Of a DNA stretch of 64,000 nucleotides, positions 26,426 to 35,188 are shown in pieces. Both the position numbers and the translations under genes were made by a program. Where the stretch lies: positions 1 to 64,000 of the forward strand of contig JBCBZW010000015.1 of NCBI GenBank assembly GCA_039815145.1. Direction: 5' to 3'. Under the pieces are notes generated by a model. That model saw nothing but the letters and a program-made list of their open reading frames with translations. It did not search any database and had not been told where the DNA came from. This DNA is from Pseudomonadota bacterium. Lineage in GTDB: Bacteria; Pseudomonadota; Gammaproteobacteria; Steroidobacterales; JBCBZW01. The number at the start of each line of letters is the position of its first letter. Position 1 is the first letter of the stretch.

Positions 26426-28666
26426 CTAGCGCCCGCCGAAGGTCATGTTGAGGGTACCGAGCACCACCAGCGGCTCGCCGAAGTTGAAGCCGCCGTTGGG
26501 CCGGCCGCTGTTGCCCACGGACTCGAGGTACGACTCGTCCAGCAGGTTGTTCACGTTCACCTGCAGCCGGTAACGCTCGTTGAAGCGATAGGAGGCGAAG
26601 AAGTCGACCAAGGTGTAGCCGTCGTAGGTCAGGCCGCTGCCGGTGGAGCCCGGGCGATCATCCAGGAAGCGCACGCCGCCGCCGATCTGCAGTCCGCTGA
26701 GGTTCGGCTGCTGGAACCGGTACGACGTATACGCGCTGAAGGTGTTGTCCGGCGCCACGCTGGGGCGAAGGCCCTCCAGCCCGTCGAGATTCTCGGTGAA
26801 CTCCGCATCCAGGTAGCCGTAGCTCAGATCGATGTCCCAGCCGGGCGCGATCTGGCCATTCAGCGCGAGTTCGAAGCCCCGATGACGCTGCTCGCCCACG
26901 GCCACCACGAAGAAATCGCCGACGCCGTTGTTCGGATCGCTGTTGGCGACGTCCTGGCGCACGGTGTTGAAGGCGGCGGCGCGCAGGCGCAGACGCCCGT
27001 TCAGGAAGCTCGTCTTGGTGCCGACCTCGTAGCTGACGGCCGTCTCCGGCCCTACCGGGTTACCCGAGCGCAAGACCCCGCTCTGGGGGATGAAGGACTG
27101 GGCGAAGCTCGCGTAGACGTTGGCGTTCTCCGTCACCGAGTAGGTGGCGCCGATGCGGAACGAGACGTCGTCGTCTTCCTCGACCGTCTCTTGGACGAAG
27201 TCGTCCTCAGCCAGATCGTCGCCGCCGGACGTCGGGTCGCGCAGGGTGTTCTCGAGGTCGTCGAAGCGCACGCCTACAGGGATCGTCAGGCGTGGCGTGG
27301 GACGGAAGATCACTTCCGCGTACAAGGACGCCAGCTCCGTGGTGAAGTCGAAGAACGGCGTCGGCTCTACCGTGTTCACCGGCACGGGCACGGTGTCGAA
27401 GTCGGGGTCGGTGATGTCGACGACGGCGTTGAAGCCGTCAAAGCCGAAGGTGGAGAGTCCGTTGGTCTCCTGCAGCGTGCCGCCGAACACGAAGTCGATC
27501 TCGGCGCTGCCGATCGATGTGGACCAGGCGAGCTGTGCATCGAAGTAGGTGACTTCCTCATCGAAGGAGCCGGTCGAGGAGTAGAAGTTGCCAACCGGGT
27601 TGCTCGGGGCTATGCCGGGCAGCCCTTCGTCGAAGTTGTAGTTGTAGAGGCCCTGGGAGTTCTGATAATCGGGATTCGTGTCCTGGTAACTACCGCGCAC
27701 GGTGAGCTTCAAGTTGTCCAGGAACTCGTGCTGCACCTCACCGTCGACCAGGATGTCTTCGCCCTGCCCGCCCACGTTGTCCGGCGGACCGAAGAACACG
27801 TCGTTCTCGAAGGCCTCGGGTATCGAGCCGTCCTGGAAGATGGGGAAGTCCAGATCCGGCACCGTGTCCAGATCGCGGTAGGCCACGCTGAAGTTGGAGC
27901 GCGTGCGCGGCGAGAAGTCGATCTCCACCACCGGGCGCACGGCGAAGGTCTCACGGGCGGCGTTGTCGGCGGCGAACTGCGCATCTTCGTAGGCCATGGT
28001 GAGGCGCCCACGCACGGCGTCCGAGCCGAACAGCGCGCCCCCGTTCGCATCGATCATCCCGCGGATCGTGCCGAAGCTGCCGCCGCGCAGCTCGACGTCG
28101 ACGAAAGGATCGAGTTCGGGCAGCTTGGTCACCGTGTTGATGATGCCGCCGGGCAGCACCGGTCCGAGGCTGATCGACGCGGGCCCCTTCAACACTTCGT
28201 AGCGCTCGACGAAGGCGTTGTCGCGGCGACCGAAGCCACGGCTGCTCGTCTCAGGACGGTTGTTCACGAGGATCGAGGCATCGAAGCCGCGGACCAGGAA
28301 GTTCAGGCCACCCGAGCTGAACTGGTCGCCGCTGATCACCACGTTGGGGATCGTCTGCAGGGCCTCCAGAGGACGCACGAAGCCTCGCTCGTCGAGGAAG
28401 CTGCGATCGATCACGTCCAGCGAATACGGCAGCTCCTCGATGGTGATCGGCAAGCGGTTGACCAGGGAGTTCTGGAAGCGCCCGGTGACGATGATCTCCT
28501 CATCGACCGAGCCGTCCTCGCTTTCCTGAGCGACCACCATCAGGGTGGAACTGGCGTACGCGGCAATCGCAAGGGCCGTGCATCGGCCGAGGGAGTAGCG
28601 CGCTTGCGGGCGGCGTCTGGTCGTGGCAGCGGATTCGGAGGGGCGCGCGGAGGTCGTCAGGTCCAT
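26426..28666 (-). CDS. TonB-dependent receptor
   Basis: 746 residues. ATG 28666 is chosen because GAGAG is 9 nt upstream; GTG 28675 is an alternative. The signal segment includes ALAIAAYASSTLMVVAQ, then TonB box EEIIVTGRFQ, plug with VERYEVLKGPASISLGP and a barrel ending VVLGTLNMTFGG. It is closely related to the divergent receptor at 29013 (shared VNRLPI/VNRIPI and VERYEVLKGPASIS). A palindromic Fur-like box lies immediately upstream and an S9 peptidase gene follows. Substrate unknown; a peptide-containing siderophore is one possibility. Confidence 0.92.
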   Translation of the reverse strand: MDLTTSARPSESAATTRRRPQARYSLGRCTALAIAAYASSTLMVVAQESEDGSVDEEIIVTGRFQNSLVNRLPITIEELPYSLDVIDRSFLDERGFVRPLEALQTIPNVVISGDQFSSGGLNFLVRGFDASILVNNRPETSSRGFGRRDNAFVERYEVLKGPASISLGPVLPGGIINTVTKLPELDPFVDVELRGGSFGTIRGMIDANGGALFGSDAVRGRLTMAYEDAQFAADNAARETFAVRPVVEIDFSPRTRSNFSVAYRDLDTVPDLDFPIFQDGSIPEAFENDVFFGPPDNVGGQGEDILVDGEVQHEFLDNLKLTVRGSYQDTNPDYQNSQGLYNYNFDEGLPGIAPSNPVGNFYSSTGSFDEEVTYFDAQLAWSTSIGSAEIDFVFGGTLQETNGLSTFGFDGFNAVVDITDPDFDTVPVPVNTVEPTPFFDFTTELASLYAEVIFRPTPRLTIPVGVRFDDLENTLRDPTSGGDDLAEDDFVQETVEEDDDVSFRIGATYSVTENANVYASFAQSFIPQSGVLRSGNPVGPETAVSYEVGTKTSFLNGRLRLRAAAFNTVRQDVANSDPNNGVGDFFVVAVGEQRHRGFELALNGQIAPGWDIDLSYGYLDAEFTENLDGLEGLRPSVAPDNTFSAYTSYRFQQPNLSGLQIGGGVRFLDDRPGSTGSGLTYDGYTLVDFFASYRFNERYRLQVNVNNLLDESYLESVGNSGRPNGGFNFGEPLVVLGTLNMTFGGR

Positions 28667-28693
28667 CAAGGTCACTCTCAGTGCGATTACGAA

Positions 28694-28714
28694 TGCGAAT
28701 GATGTGCATTCGCA
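28694..28714. promoter_or_regulatory. Fur-box-like palindrome before TBDR 26426-28666
   Basis: Perfect 7-7-7 inverted repeat: TGCGAAT (28694-28700), spacer GATGTGC, ATTCGCA (28708-28714). It is 28 nt upstream of the ATG. The GCGAATGAT core matches the other boxes. Confidence 0.7.
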
Positions 28715-28907
28715 AAACTTCTGTTGAATATGGCCAAAGCGCCTTCCGAGATATCTCAGTGGCTTAGCGGCACGCGCTTACCTCGGAGTGGATGCCCAGG
28801 CCGCGGCCGCTAAGCCCATGTCCCTATCGCGCGTGCCATCACCGAACCGCCCAAACCCATTCCCGCTGACCGCAGTCGGTCGCTCGGCACCCGCGGCCAG
28901 CACCATT

Positions 28908-28926
28908 GATAATGCGTCGCATTTAC
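28908..28926. promoter_or_regulatory. Fur-box-like palindrome before TBDR 29013
   Basis: GATAATGCGTCGCATTTAC contains the perfect 6-1-6 repeat AATGCG-T-CGCATT, the arrangement described for Fur-bound sites. The 12-bp core GCGTCGCATTTA recurs exactly at 54311-54322. Confidence 0.7.
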
Positions 28927-29012
28927 ATTACCGTCGCGACCTACTGCGAACGCGATTACCCGAGTGGCGGCGCGTTCTTCGATCCCCTGAACCCTAGCGG
29001 TGCCTCTGACCT

Positions 29013-31163
29013 ATGAAAGAATTCGACCCCCTCTGGCGCAAAACCACCCTTGCCCTGGCCGTTTCCGCTGCCCTGCAGGCAAACGCCCAAGAGGGCGCTG
29101 CGGCGCCAGCGCCAGCATCCGCTACGGAAGACGCTGAACTGGAGGAGGTAGTCGTCGTTGGTGAGTTCCAGCAGTCGCTGGTCAACCGCATTCCGATCGC
29201 GCCGAGCGAGCTTCCCTTCACCTTGAACATCGTCGATCGCGAATTCCTCGATGCGCGCAACTTGACCCGCCCCATCGAAGCGCTCACCACCCTGCCCAAC
29301 ATCACGCGCACGGAGGATCGCCTCGGCACAGGCACCGCCAACTTCCTCTCCCGCGGCTTCGAGGCACCTATCCTGGTGGATAACCGGGTACAGAATAACT
29401 TCCGCGGCTCCGGCGCTCGCGACGACGCCTTCGTCGAGCGCTACGAAGTGCTGAAGGGCCCTGCGTCTATCTCCTTCGGGCCGATCGGCGCGGGCGGCGT
29501 GATCAACACGGTCACCAAATCGCCGGAGCAGGAGCGCTTCTACGACATGGAGCTGCGCGCCGATCACTTCGGCAGCGTCGGTGTCGAGTTCGATGCGAAC
29601 TTCGGCCAGACCTTCAGCGAGAGCCTCATGGTGCGTGTGAGCGGCGCCTACCGTGACTTCGAGTTCGACGCCAACGAGACCGAGCGTGAGACCCTCGCGA
29701 TACGCCCGGTGGTCATCGTGAACCTGGGAGAGGCCACCTCCGCCAAAGCGAGTGTGTCCTACACCGAGAGCACGGTGAACCCGAACTTCGGCTTCCCCCT
29801 GCTCTCCACTGGCGAGATCCCAGCGCAGATCGACACGGACACCTTCACCAGCTTTGCCAACGGCGAAGGCGTGGCGCGCGATGTCTACTACGACGCCGAA
29901 TTTACCCACGCGTTTCTCGACCGCGTGAAGCTCACGCTGCGCGGCTCGCGCCAGGAGACGGACTTCGACTACAGCAACACGCTCGGCCTGTACAACTACA
30001 ACTACGCCGACGGCGGGCCCGGCATCGGCCTCGACGATCCTTACGTCTACTCCTACACCGGCGGCGGCATCACCGATTCCGATGCCACCTTCGCCGACGC
30101 CCAGCTCGCGTACCGCGCGCAGCTCTGGGGCCAGAGCCAAGACTTCGTCATCGGCTTTGCCTACGACGAGCGCTCCTTCCAGCGCTTCTTCAGCGGCTTC
30201 CCCGGCGTCGGGCCCTTCCGCCTGGACGAACTGGACGTCCCTCGCTTCGGCCCTGACGACATCGGGCCCCTCTCGCCCTTCACACTCTTCGATCAGGAGC
30301 TGCACTCGGTATTTGCCGAGGCGGCCATCCGGCCCAACGGCTACCTGACGTTCATCGGCGGTGTGCGCTACGACGACCTGGACCAGATGACCGTGAACTT
30401 CCGCCGCGGCGCAGCCATCGAATCGCCCTTCGATGACAGCGAGATCACAGCGCGCCTGGGCGCCACCGCGGGCGTCACCGACAACCTCAACCTCTACGCG
30501 AGCTTCGCCCAAGCCTTCGAGCCGCAGTTCGGCGTGCGGCGCGACTCGGGCACCGTTGGCCCCGAACTCTCGAACGGTTTCGAGGTGGGCGCGAAGGGCG
30601 CGCTCTTCGACCGGCGCTTCACCTTTGACGCGGGGCTGTTCTACACGCTGCGCGAAGACGTAGCGGTCACCGACCCGAACAACGATGTGGGTGAGTTCTT
30701 CGTCGTCACCGTGGGCGAGCTGCGGGTACAAGGGATGGAATTCACGGGCAACGTGAGCCTCGCCCGGGGCTTGAGTCTGAATCTCAACTTCGGCTACACG
30801 GACATCGACATCACCGAGCCGGGCGCCGATGAGGTGCAGGCGGCCGTGTTCCCCGAAGTGACCGGGAGCGCCTATCTGCGCTACGAGGTGCCAACGGGCG
30901 CCCTGGCAGGCCTGGCATTCGGCGGCGGCCTTCGCTACGTCGGGGAGCGTGAGGGCCCGGTGGTCGACTTCGAGAGTTACACGGTGACGGACGTGAACCT
31001 CTCCTATGCGATAGGTGAGAACCTCATCCTCGCCTTCGATGTGCTCAACGTGACCGACGAACGCTACCTTGAGAACACCGCGAGCTTCGCCCAGAACCTG
31101 ACGGCGGGCTCGGTACTCGGCCCGCCGCGCACGGCGGTACTGACCCTTCGTTCGTCGTTCTAG
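29013..31163 (+). CDS. TonB-dependent receptor
   Basis: 716 residues. Signal peptide of about 25 residues ending at QANAQ, TonB box LEEVVVVGEF, plug with VERYEVLKGPASISFGPIGAGG, and a barrel ending TAVLTLRSSF with a terminal phenylalanine. It pairs head-to-head with its paralogue at 26426-28666. Followed by fagA-like and fumC genes in the same direction, which suggests an iron-starvation transcription unit. Ligand unknown. Confidence 0.93.
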   Translation: MKEFDPLWRKTTLALAVSAALQANAQEGAAAPAPASATEDAELEEVVVVGEFQQSLVNRIPIAPSELPFTLNIVDREFLDARNLTRPIEALTTLPNITRTEDRLGTGTANFLSRGFEAPILVDNRVQNNFRGSGARDDAFVERYEVLKGPASISFGPIGAGGVINTVTKSPEQERFYDMELRADHFGSVGVEFDANFGQTFSESLMVRVSGAYRDFEFDANETERETLAIRPVVIVNLGEATSAKASVSYTESTVNPNFGFPLLSTGEIPAQIDTDTFTSFANGEGVARDVYYDAEFTHAFLDRVKLTLRGSRQETDFDYSNTLGLYNYNYADGGPGIGLDDPYVYSYTGGGITDSDATFADAQLAYRAQLWGQSQDFVIGFAYDERSFQRFFSGFPGVGPFRLDELDVPRFGPDDIGPLSPFTLFDQELHSVFAEAAIRPNGYLTFIGGVRYDDLDQMTVNFRRGAAIESPFDDSEITARLGATAGVTDNLNLYASFAQAFEPQFGVRRDSGTVGPELSNGFEVGAKGALFDRRFTFDAGLFYTLREDVAVTDPNNDVGEFFVVTVGELRVQGMEFTGNVSLARGLSLNLNFGYTDIDITEPGADEVQAAVFPEVTGSAYLRYEVPTGALAGLAFGGGLRYVGEREGPVVDFESYTVTDVNLSYAIGENLILAFDVLNVTDERYLENTASFAQNLTAGSVLGPPRTAVLTLRSSF

Positions 31164-31230
31164 ACGGTTGGCGTGGCGGCTGCATCTGGACGATCACGCA
31201 ACCGACGCTAAGGAAACGCGACACAACACC

Positions 31231-31584
31231 ATGAGAGCCTCACCGCCAGCGCCATTTTCCCTCGAAGCCGCCGTTCGCTTCGGCTCGCATCCGGACGATC
31301 CGCAGCTGTTGTACGCCTATTTGAGCCTGTGCGACGAAATTGGCGCGTGGCAGGTGTACCTGCGCGCCCACCGGATCATGCTCGCCATCATCGTGGATCC
31401 CAAGGTGCCTCGACACTGGCGCTGGCTCTGCCTTGACCACGCCTACCGCCCCCTCTCCGGCCTGTACCGCCTGGCCCGCAGCGAAGAAGAACGCGAAACC
31501 CTGCGTCAGTGCAATCACGAACTCAGCCTGTCCAGCCACCTCGGTCTGGCCGCGGATCCCGCACACTCGAGGAACCAACCATGA
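31231..31584 (+). CDS. fagA: FagA-like small protein (Fur-associated)
   Basis: 117 residues. The central segment RHWRWLCLDHAYRPLSGLYRLA resembles what I recall of FagA, encoded in Pseudomonas directly before fumC in a Fur-repressed operon; the function of FagA is not established. The same gene order here supports the call. ATG 31231 is preceded by AAGGAAACG at a longish distance; a TTG at 31168 is less likely. Its TGA overlaps the fumC ATG (ATGA), so the two are coupled. Confidence 0.65.
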   Translation: MRASPPAPFSLEAAVRFGSHPDDPQLLYAYLSLCDEIGAWQVYLRAHRIMLAIIVDPKVPRHWRWLCLDHAYRPLSGLYRLARSEEERETLRQCNHELSLSSHLGLAADPAHSRNQP

Positions 31585-32966
31585 CCCGCACCACCCGTAC
31601 CGTCAGCGATAGCATGGGCGAACTGCAAATCGATGCCGAGGCGCTCTACGGCGCCCAAACCCAGCGCGCCATCGATAACTTCCCCATCAGCCGGCAGCGC
31701 ATGCCGCGAGGCTTCATCGAGGCCCTGCTGCTGGTCAACGAGGTCGCCGCAAAGACCAACGGCTCGCTCGGCTGTATCGATGCTGACATGGCGCAGACGA
31801 TCGCTGAGGTGAGCGCCTCCTCACGCACCCGCGAGGACCTCATGACCCACTTCCCCGTCGATGTGTTCCAGACGGGGTCGGGCACGAGTTCGAACATGAA
31901 CGCCAACGAGGTGCTCGCCACCCTCGCCACCCAAGCCCTTGGCCGACCGGTTGATGCGAACGACCATGTTAACTTCGGCCAAAGCAGCAATGATGTGGTG
32001 CCGACCTCCATCCACGTCAGCGCGGCACTCGCGGTGGAGAGGGATTTGCGCCCGGCCGTCACACATCTGATCGCCGCGATCGAGACCAAAGCTGCCCACG
32101 TACAGCACCACTACAAAACCGGCCGCACGCACCTGATGGATGCGATGCCGGTGAGCCTGGGGCAGAGTCTCTCGAGCTGGGCCGCTCAGCTGCGCAACGG
32201 CATGGCCTTGCTCGATGGCGTACTGCCCGGCATCCACAGGCTCGCCCTCGGCGGTACCGCGGTGGGCACGGGCATCAACACGCACCCCGACTTCTCCGCA
32301 GCGTTTGCCCATGGCCTGGCGGAACAAACGGGGATCCCCTTTCGCCGTGCGGACAGTTTCTTCGCGCTGATCGGCTCTCAGGATGCCGCCGTTGCCCTGT
32401 CCGGCCAGCTCAAGGCAATCGCCGTCTCGGTGATGAAGGTCGCCAACGATCTGCGTTGGATGAACTCGGGCCCCCTGGCCGGTCTCGGCGAGATCAGCCT
32501 CCAGGCCCTGCAACCGGGCTCCTCCATCATGCCGGGCAAGGTCAACCCGGTCATCCCCGAGGCCGCCGCCATGGTGGCTGCCCAGGTCATCGGTAACGAT
32601 GCGGCTATCACCGTCGGCGGCCAATCCGGGAACTTCGAACTCAACGTGATGCTGCCGATGATCGCGAACAACCTGCTCTCGAGCGTCGGTATCCTGAGCA
32701 CGACAACGCGGCTGTTGGCGGATAAGGCGATCGCCAGCTTCGAGGTCAATGAAGAGAAGATCGCCGGCCCGCTGCACCGAAACCCGATCCTCGTGACGTC
32801 GCTCAATCCGGTGATCGGTTACGCGGCCGCCGCAGAGATCGCCAAGACCGCCTATCGTGAAGGTCGTCCGGTGCTGGAGGTGGCCGTGGAGAAGACCGAT
32901 CTCTCGCGCGAGGAACTGACCAAGCTTCTTGACCCTGTAGCGCTCACCAAGGGCGGCCTTTTCTAG
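31581..32966 (+). CDS. fumC: Class II fumarate hydratase
   Basis: 461 residues. It hydrates fumarate to malate in the TCA cycle. Motifs are GSGTSSNMNANEV, GRTHLMDAMPVSLGQ and the fumarase/aspartase signature GSSIMPGKVNP. Class II fumarase has no iron-sulfur cluster, unlike FumA/B, and in several bacteria replaces them when iron is scarce. ATG 31581 has GAGGAACC upstream and overlaps the FagA-like gene by 4 nt. Placement after a TBDR and fagA implies iron-regulated expression. Confidence 0.96.
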   Translation: MTRTTRTVSDSMGELQIDAEALYGAQTQRAIDNFPISRQRMPRGFIEALLLVNEVAAKTNGSLGCIDADMAQTIAEVSASSRTREDLMTHFPVDVFQTGSGTSSNMNANEVLATLATQALGRPVDANDHVNFGQSSNDVVPTSIHVSAALAVERDLRPAVTHLIAAIETKAAHVQHHYKTGRTHLMDAMPVSLGQSLSSWAAQLRNGMALLDGVLPGIHRLALGGTAVGTGINTHPDFSAAFAHGLAEQTGIPFRRADSFFALIGSQDAAVALSGQLKAIAVSVMKVANDLRWMNSGPLAGLGEISLQALQPGSSIMPGKVNPVIPEAAAMVAAQVIGNDAAITVGGQSGNFELNVMLPMIANNLLSSVGILSTTTRLLADKAIASFEVNEEKIAGPLHRNPILVTSLNPVIGYAAAAEIAKTAYREGRPVLEVAVEKTDLSREELTKLLDPVALTKGGLF

Positions 32967-32985
32967 GCAGCGGGGACCGCTTCGA

Positions 32986-34104
32986 CTAGACGGTACCACC
33001 AGCGCCGACGACGGCGCTTAGGTGGTTATCCCACCGCAGTGCCCGATGGGCTGCGCCGGCACGACGCGCCTGCACAGGCCGCACCTCGCCCTCCCCGGTG
33101 CTCACGATCATGCGATCGTGGCTGGCGGCGACGCCGCATACGTCCGTCAGCGCAGTGGCATCGAGCAGGCGCCCGGTCGCGGCGTCGTAGGTGTGCGCGT
33201 GGTTCCCGCGGGGGCTGGTCACCGTCACGATTGGGCGTCCGCGGTGCGCGGCGACGGACCCCACGTAGCCCGCGAGTGCGCGGGTCTGCTCCGAGTTGCC
33301 GATCACCTGGAGCCCTGTATCTTCCCGCACGTGCCGGAGCACCAATGGCGCATCGACGCCGGCGCCTTCGTCCTGTCCCCCGATCCATAGGCTCCCGTCA
33401 CTCGCTTGGGCCAAGTGCCGAAGCGACACCTGGTGCCATCGCGCAGGCAGCGACACCTGCTCGAGTAGCGCGCCGTCAGCCGCACGGAGGTACGCCAGGG
33501 AGGGACGCATCTCGGCCAAGTTCAGCTTGTGCCGCGGATAGTCGGGGTGGGTCTCGATACCGCCGTTGGCGACGGCGATCGTGGCACCGTCGGCGAGGAG
33601 AACGGCCTCGTGGGCGCCGATGCCGGCGGTGCTCATCTCGCCGAGGCGCCGAAACCCAGCGCTGACATCGTAGACGCCGAGCACGCTGTCAGGCCCCTCG
33701 AAGTCGTTCTCCGTGGCGTAGAACAGCTCGCCGTCAGGACTGAAAAATCCGTGTCCGAAGAGGTGCCGCTGAGCTGGGGTCTCAACGCTCAGCAGCGGTT
33801 GCAGGCGCTGCAGATCGATCACCGTCGCCGTCCGGCTCGGGCGCCGACCCAACACCACCGCCAGCTGCCCGTGCGGTGCCACCGCGATACCGTGCCCCCG
33901 CGCGGGCAAGGGAATCGTCGCTATCGGTTGCCACGTCCCATCGAGCACCACCGCGGCGAAGCCGCCCGCACGCAGCGCGCAGCAGCCGATCAGGCTCGGG
34001 GAGCGGTCTGGCCCAGCGCGACGGCACGCGCTCGGGACGGCGCTGAGCGAGAGGAGTGCTCCCAGTCCCATCAGCGACTGGCGCCGCTGCCTATTAATCG
34101 CCAT
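32986..34104 (-). CDS. DUF1513 family protein
   Basis: About 372 residues, from ATG 34104 with a twin-arginine-like or Sec N-terminus (NRQRRQSLMGLGALLSLSAVPSAC). The body is repeating beta-sheet (propeller-like): GHGIAVAPHGQLAVVLGRR, GHGFFSPDGELFYATEND, GAHEAVLLADGATIAVANGGIETHPD. DUF1513 proteins are usually periplasmic and encoded with imelysin and di-heme oxidoreductase genes; their activity is unknown. It overlaps the preceding imelysin gene by 11 nt and is last in the six-gene minus-strand operon. Confidence 0.82.
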   Translation of the reverse strand: MAINRQRRQSLMGLGALLSLSAVPSACRRAGPDRSPSLIGCCALRAGGFAAVVLDGTWQPIATIPLPARGHGIAVAPHGQLAVVLGRRPSRTATVIDLQRLQPLLSVETPAQRHLFGHGFFSPDGELFYATENDFEGPDSVLGVYDVSAGFRRLGEMSTAGIGAHEAVLLADGATIAVANGGIETHPDYPRHKLNLAEMRPSLAYLRAADGALLEQVSLPARWHQVSLRHLAQASDGSLWIGGQDEGAGVDAPLVLRHVREDTGLQVIGNSEQTRALAGYVGSVAAHRGRPIVTVTSPRGNHAHTYDAATGRLLDATALTDVCGVAASHDRMIVSTGEGEVRPVQARRAGAAHRALRWDNHLSAVVGAGGTV

Positions 34105-35188
34105 CGGTGGAATTGAAGCCCGCGCTGAGGCCGAGGGCGCCGGTGAGGCCCGTGCTGAGCCCGTTGTGTGCACTCAGCAGGGGCTGGCGCAGGTACTGCA
34201 AGCGCTTGCGATGCTGCTCATCGCGCACCACGGTCTCCCAGCTGCCCGCCTCGGCCAGCACGCCCAGGTGGAATTGGATGTCCTCCAGCTCGCGCAGCAA
34301 TCCCGCGCCCGCGTAGCGGCTGTCCTCGGGCAGTAGCCGTTGGAATTCCCCGTCGAACAACTGGCGCAGGCCACCAACCATGGCGTCGATCGACGGCGCC
34401 GTGAGGCTCGAGCGCGAGAACGGTGCGAGGGCGGGACGTGCCGCCGCCGCCTGCGTCCCCATGGCTTGGCCGATCTTGCCGTCGGCGGCGAGGGTGAGCG
34501 CGCTGGCGGCCTCCTGCATGGTCTTCGCCAAGGCGCGATCTTCGCTCAGCGGTTCCCCGGTGCGGGTCAAGGCGTTGGTGAGCGCCCCCTTAGAACGCCA
34601 TTCCTCCGCCAGCGAGGCCGTCACCTCGCTCATGAGCTCGGCGATCGGGCGGGCCGCCACGCACTGGGCGCTCTGCGCATGGATCCCCGACGGCTCCGTG
34701 TAGAGCACGTACTCGAGCGCAGGCAAGCCCTGCAGCGCGACGCTCTTTTCCGCCAGGCTCTCACGGTCGAGATCGCCCGGCGCGAGTTCGGCGATGAACG
34801 CCGCTAGCTGCCGTCGGCCGCGAAGGCCGCGATCGGGCCAGTAGAACAGCCGTTCGTAGCGATGCTCGGTGGCGACCGGGCCGAGACGCAGCCATTCCAC
34901 CCGGGACCAGGCCGCCACCAGCGCTTCGAAGGCCACGTGCGCCTCATCCAGCGCGCTGGCCTGATCAGCGCCGGGTTGGCATAGCTGGTCAACGGCATCT
35001 CGTTGTCCTCGAGCGCGCTCGGCCAAGGCCTCGTAGTCGGCTGCGACATGTTCGAAAGCCTGGCCGAGAAACGCGGCGTATGGGGTCTCCTCATGCCGTC
35101 GTTCAGCGCCGCAGGCCGCCAGCAGCGCGAGCACTACGAGGCAGGCCATGCGCCTTACGCAGCCGGCGTCGAAGGGTCTACCGATCAT
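34094..35188 (-). CDS. Imelysin family lipoprotein
   Basis: 364 residues. N-terminal hydrophobic segment ending in lipobox LLAAC, then an all-alpha imelysin domain. The characteristic GxHxxE site reads GLPALE here, so the histidine is replaced, unlike the imelysin encoded two genes upstream. This split (one intact, one variant) is common in paired imelysins. Imelysins are iron-regulated periplasmic or surface proteins linked to iron uptake. ATG 35188 overlaps the stop of the di-heme oxidoreductase gene by 4 nt. Confidence 0.82.
   Translation of the reverse strand: MIGRPFDAGCVRRMACLVVLALLAACGAERRHEETPYAAFLGQAFEHVAADYEALAERARGQRDAVDQLCQPGADQASALDEAHVAFEALVAAWSRVEWLRLGPVATEHRYERLFYWPDRGLRGRRQLAAFIAELAPGDLDRESLAEKSVALQGLPALEYVLYTEPSGIHAQSAQCVAARPIAELMSEVTASLAEEWRSKGALTNALTRTGEPLSEDRALAKTMQEAASALTLAADGKIGQAMGTQAAAARPALAPFSRSSLTAPSIDAMVGGLRQLFDGEFQRLLPEDSRYAGAGLLRELEDIQFHLGVLAEAGSWETVVRDEQHRKRLQYLRQPLLSAHNGLSTGLTGALGLSAGFNSTDGD

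Larger units (their letters stand above)
28667..29012. promoter_or_regulatory. Divergent promoter region between two TBDR loci
   Basis: 346 bp without a gene. It holds one Fur-like palindrome next to each gene (28694-28714 and 28908-28926) and a 10-bp palindrome GAGATATCTC at 28748-28757 of unknown meaning. The two TBDR transcription units appear to be controlled by separate boxes. Confidence 0.65.

Noticed and set aside
25097-28702. 1201-codon open frame on the plus strand
   Set aside because: It is antisense to the S9 peptidase and a TBDR, whose motifs are unambiguous. The plus-strand product is Arg/His/Val-rich and matches no family pattern. Such shadows are common in GC-rich DNA.
28956-30731. 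591-codon open frame on the minus strand
   Set aside because: Antisense to TBDR 29013-31163, with shadow-type composition and no domain features.
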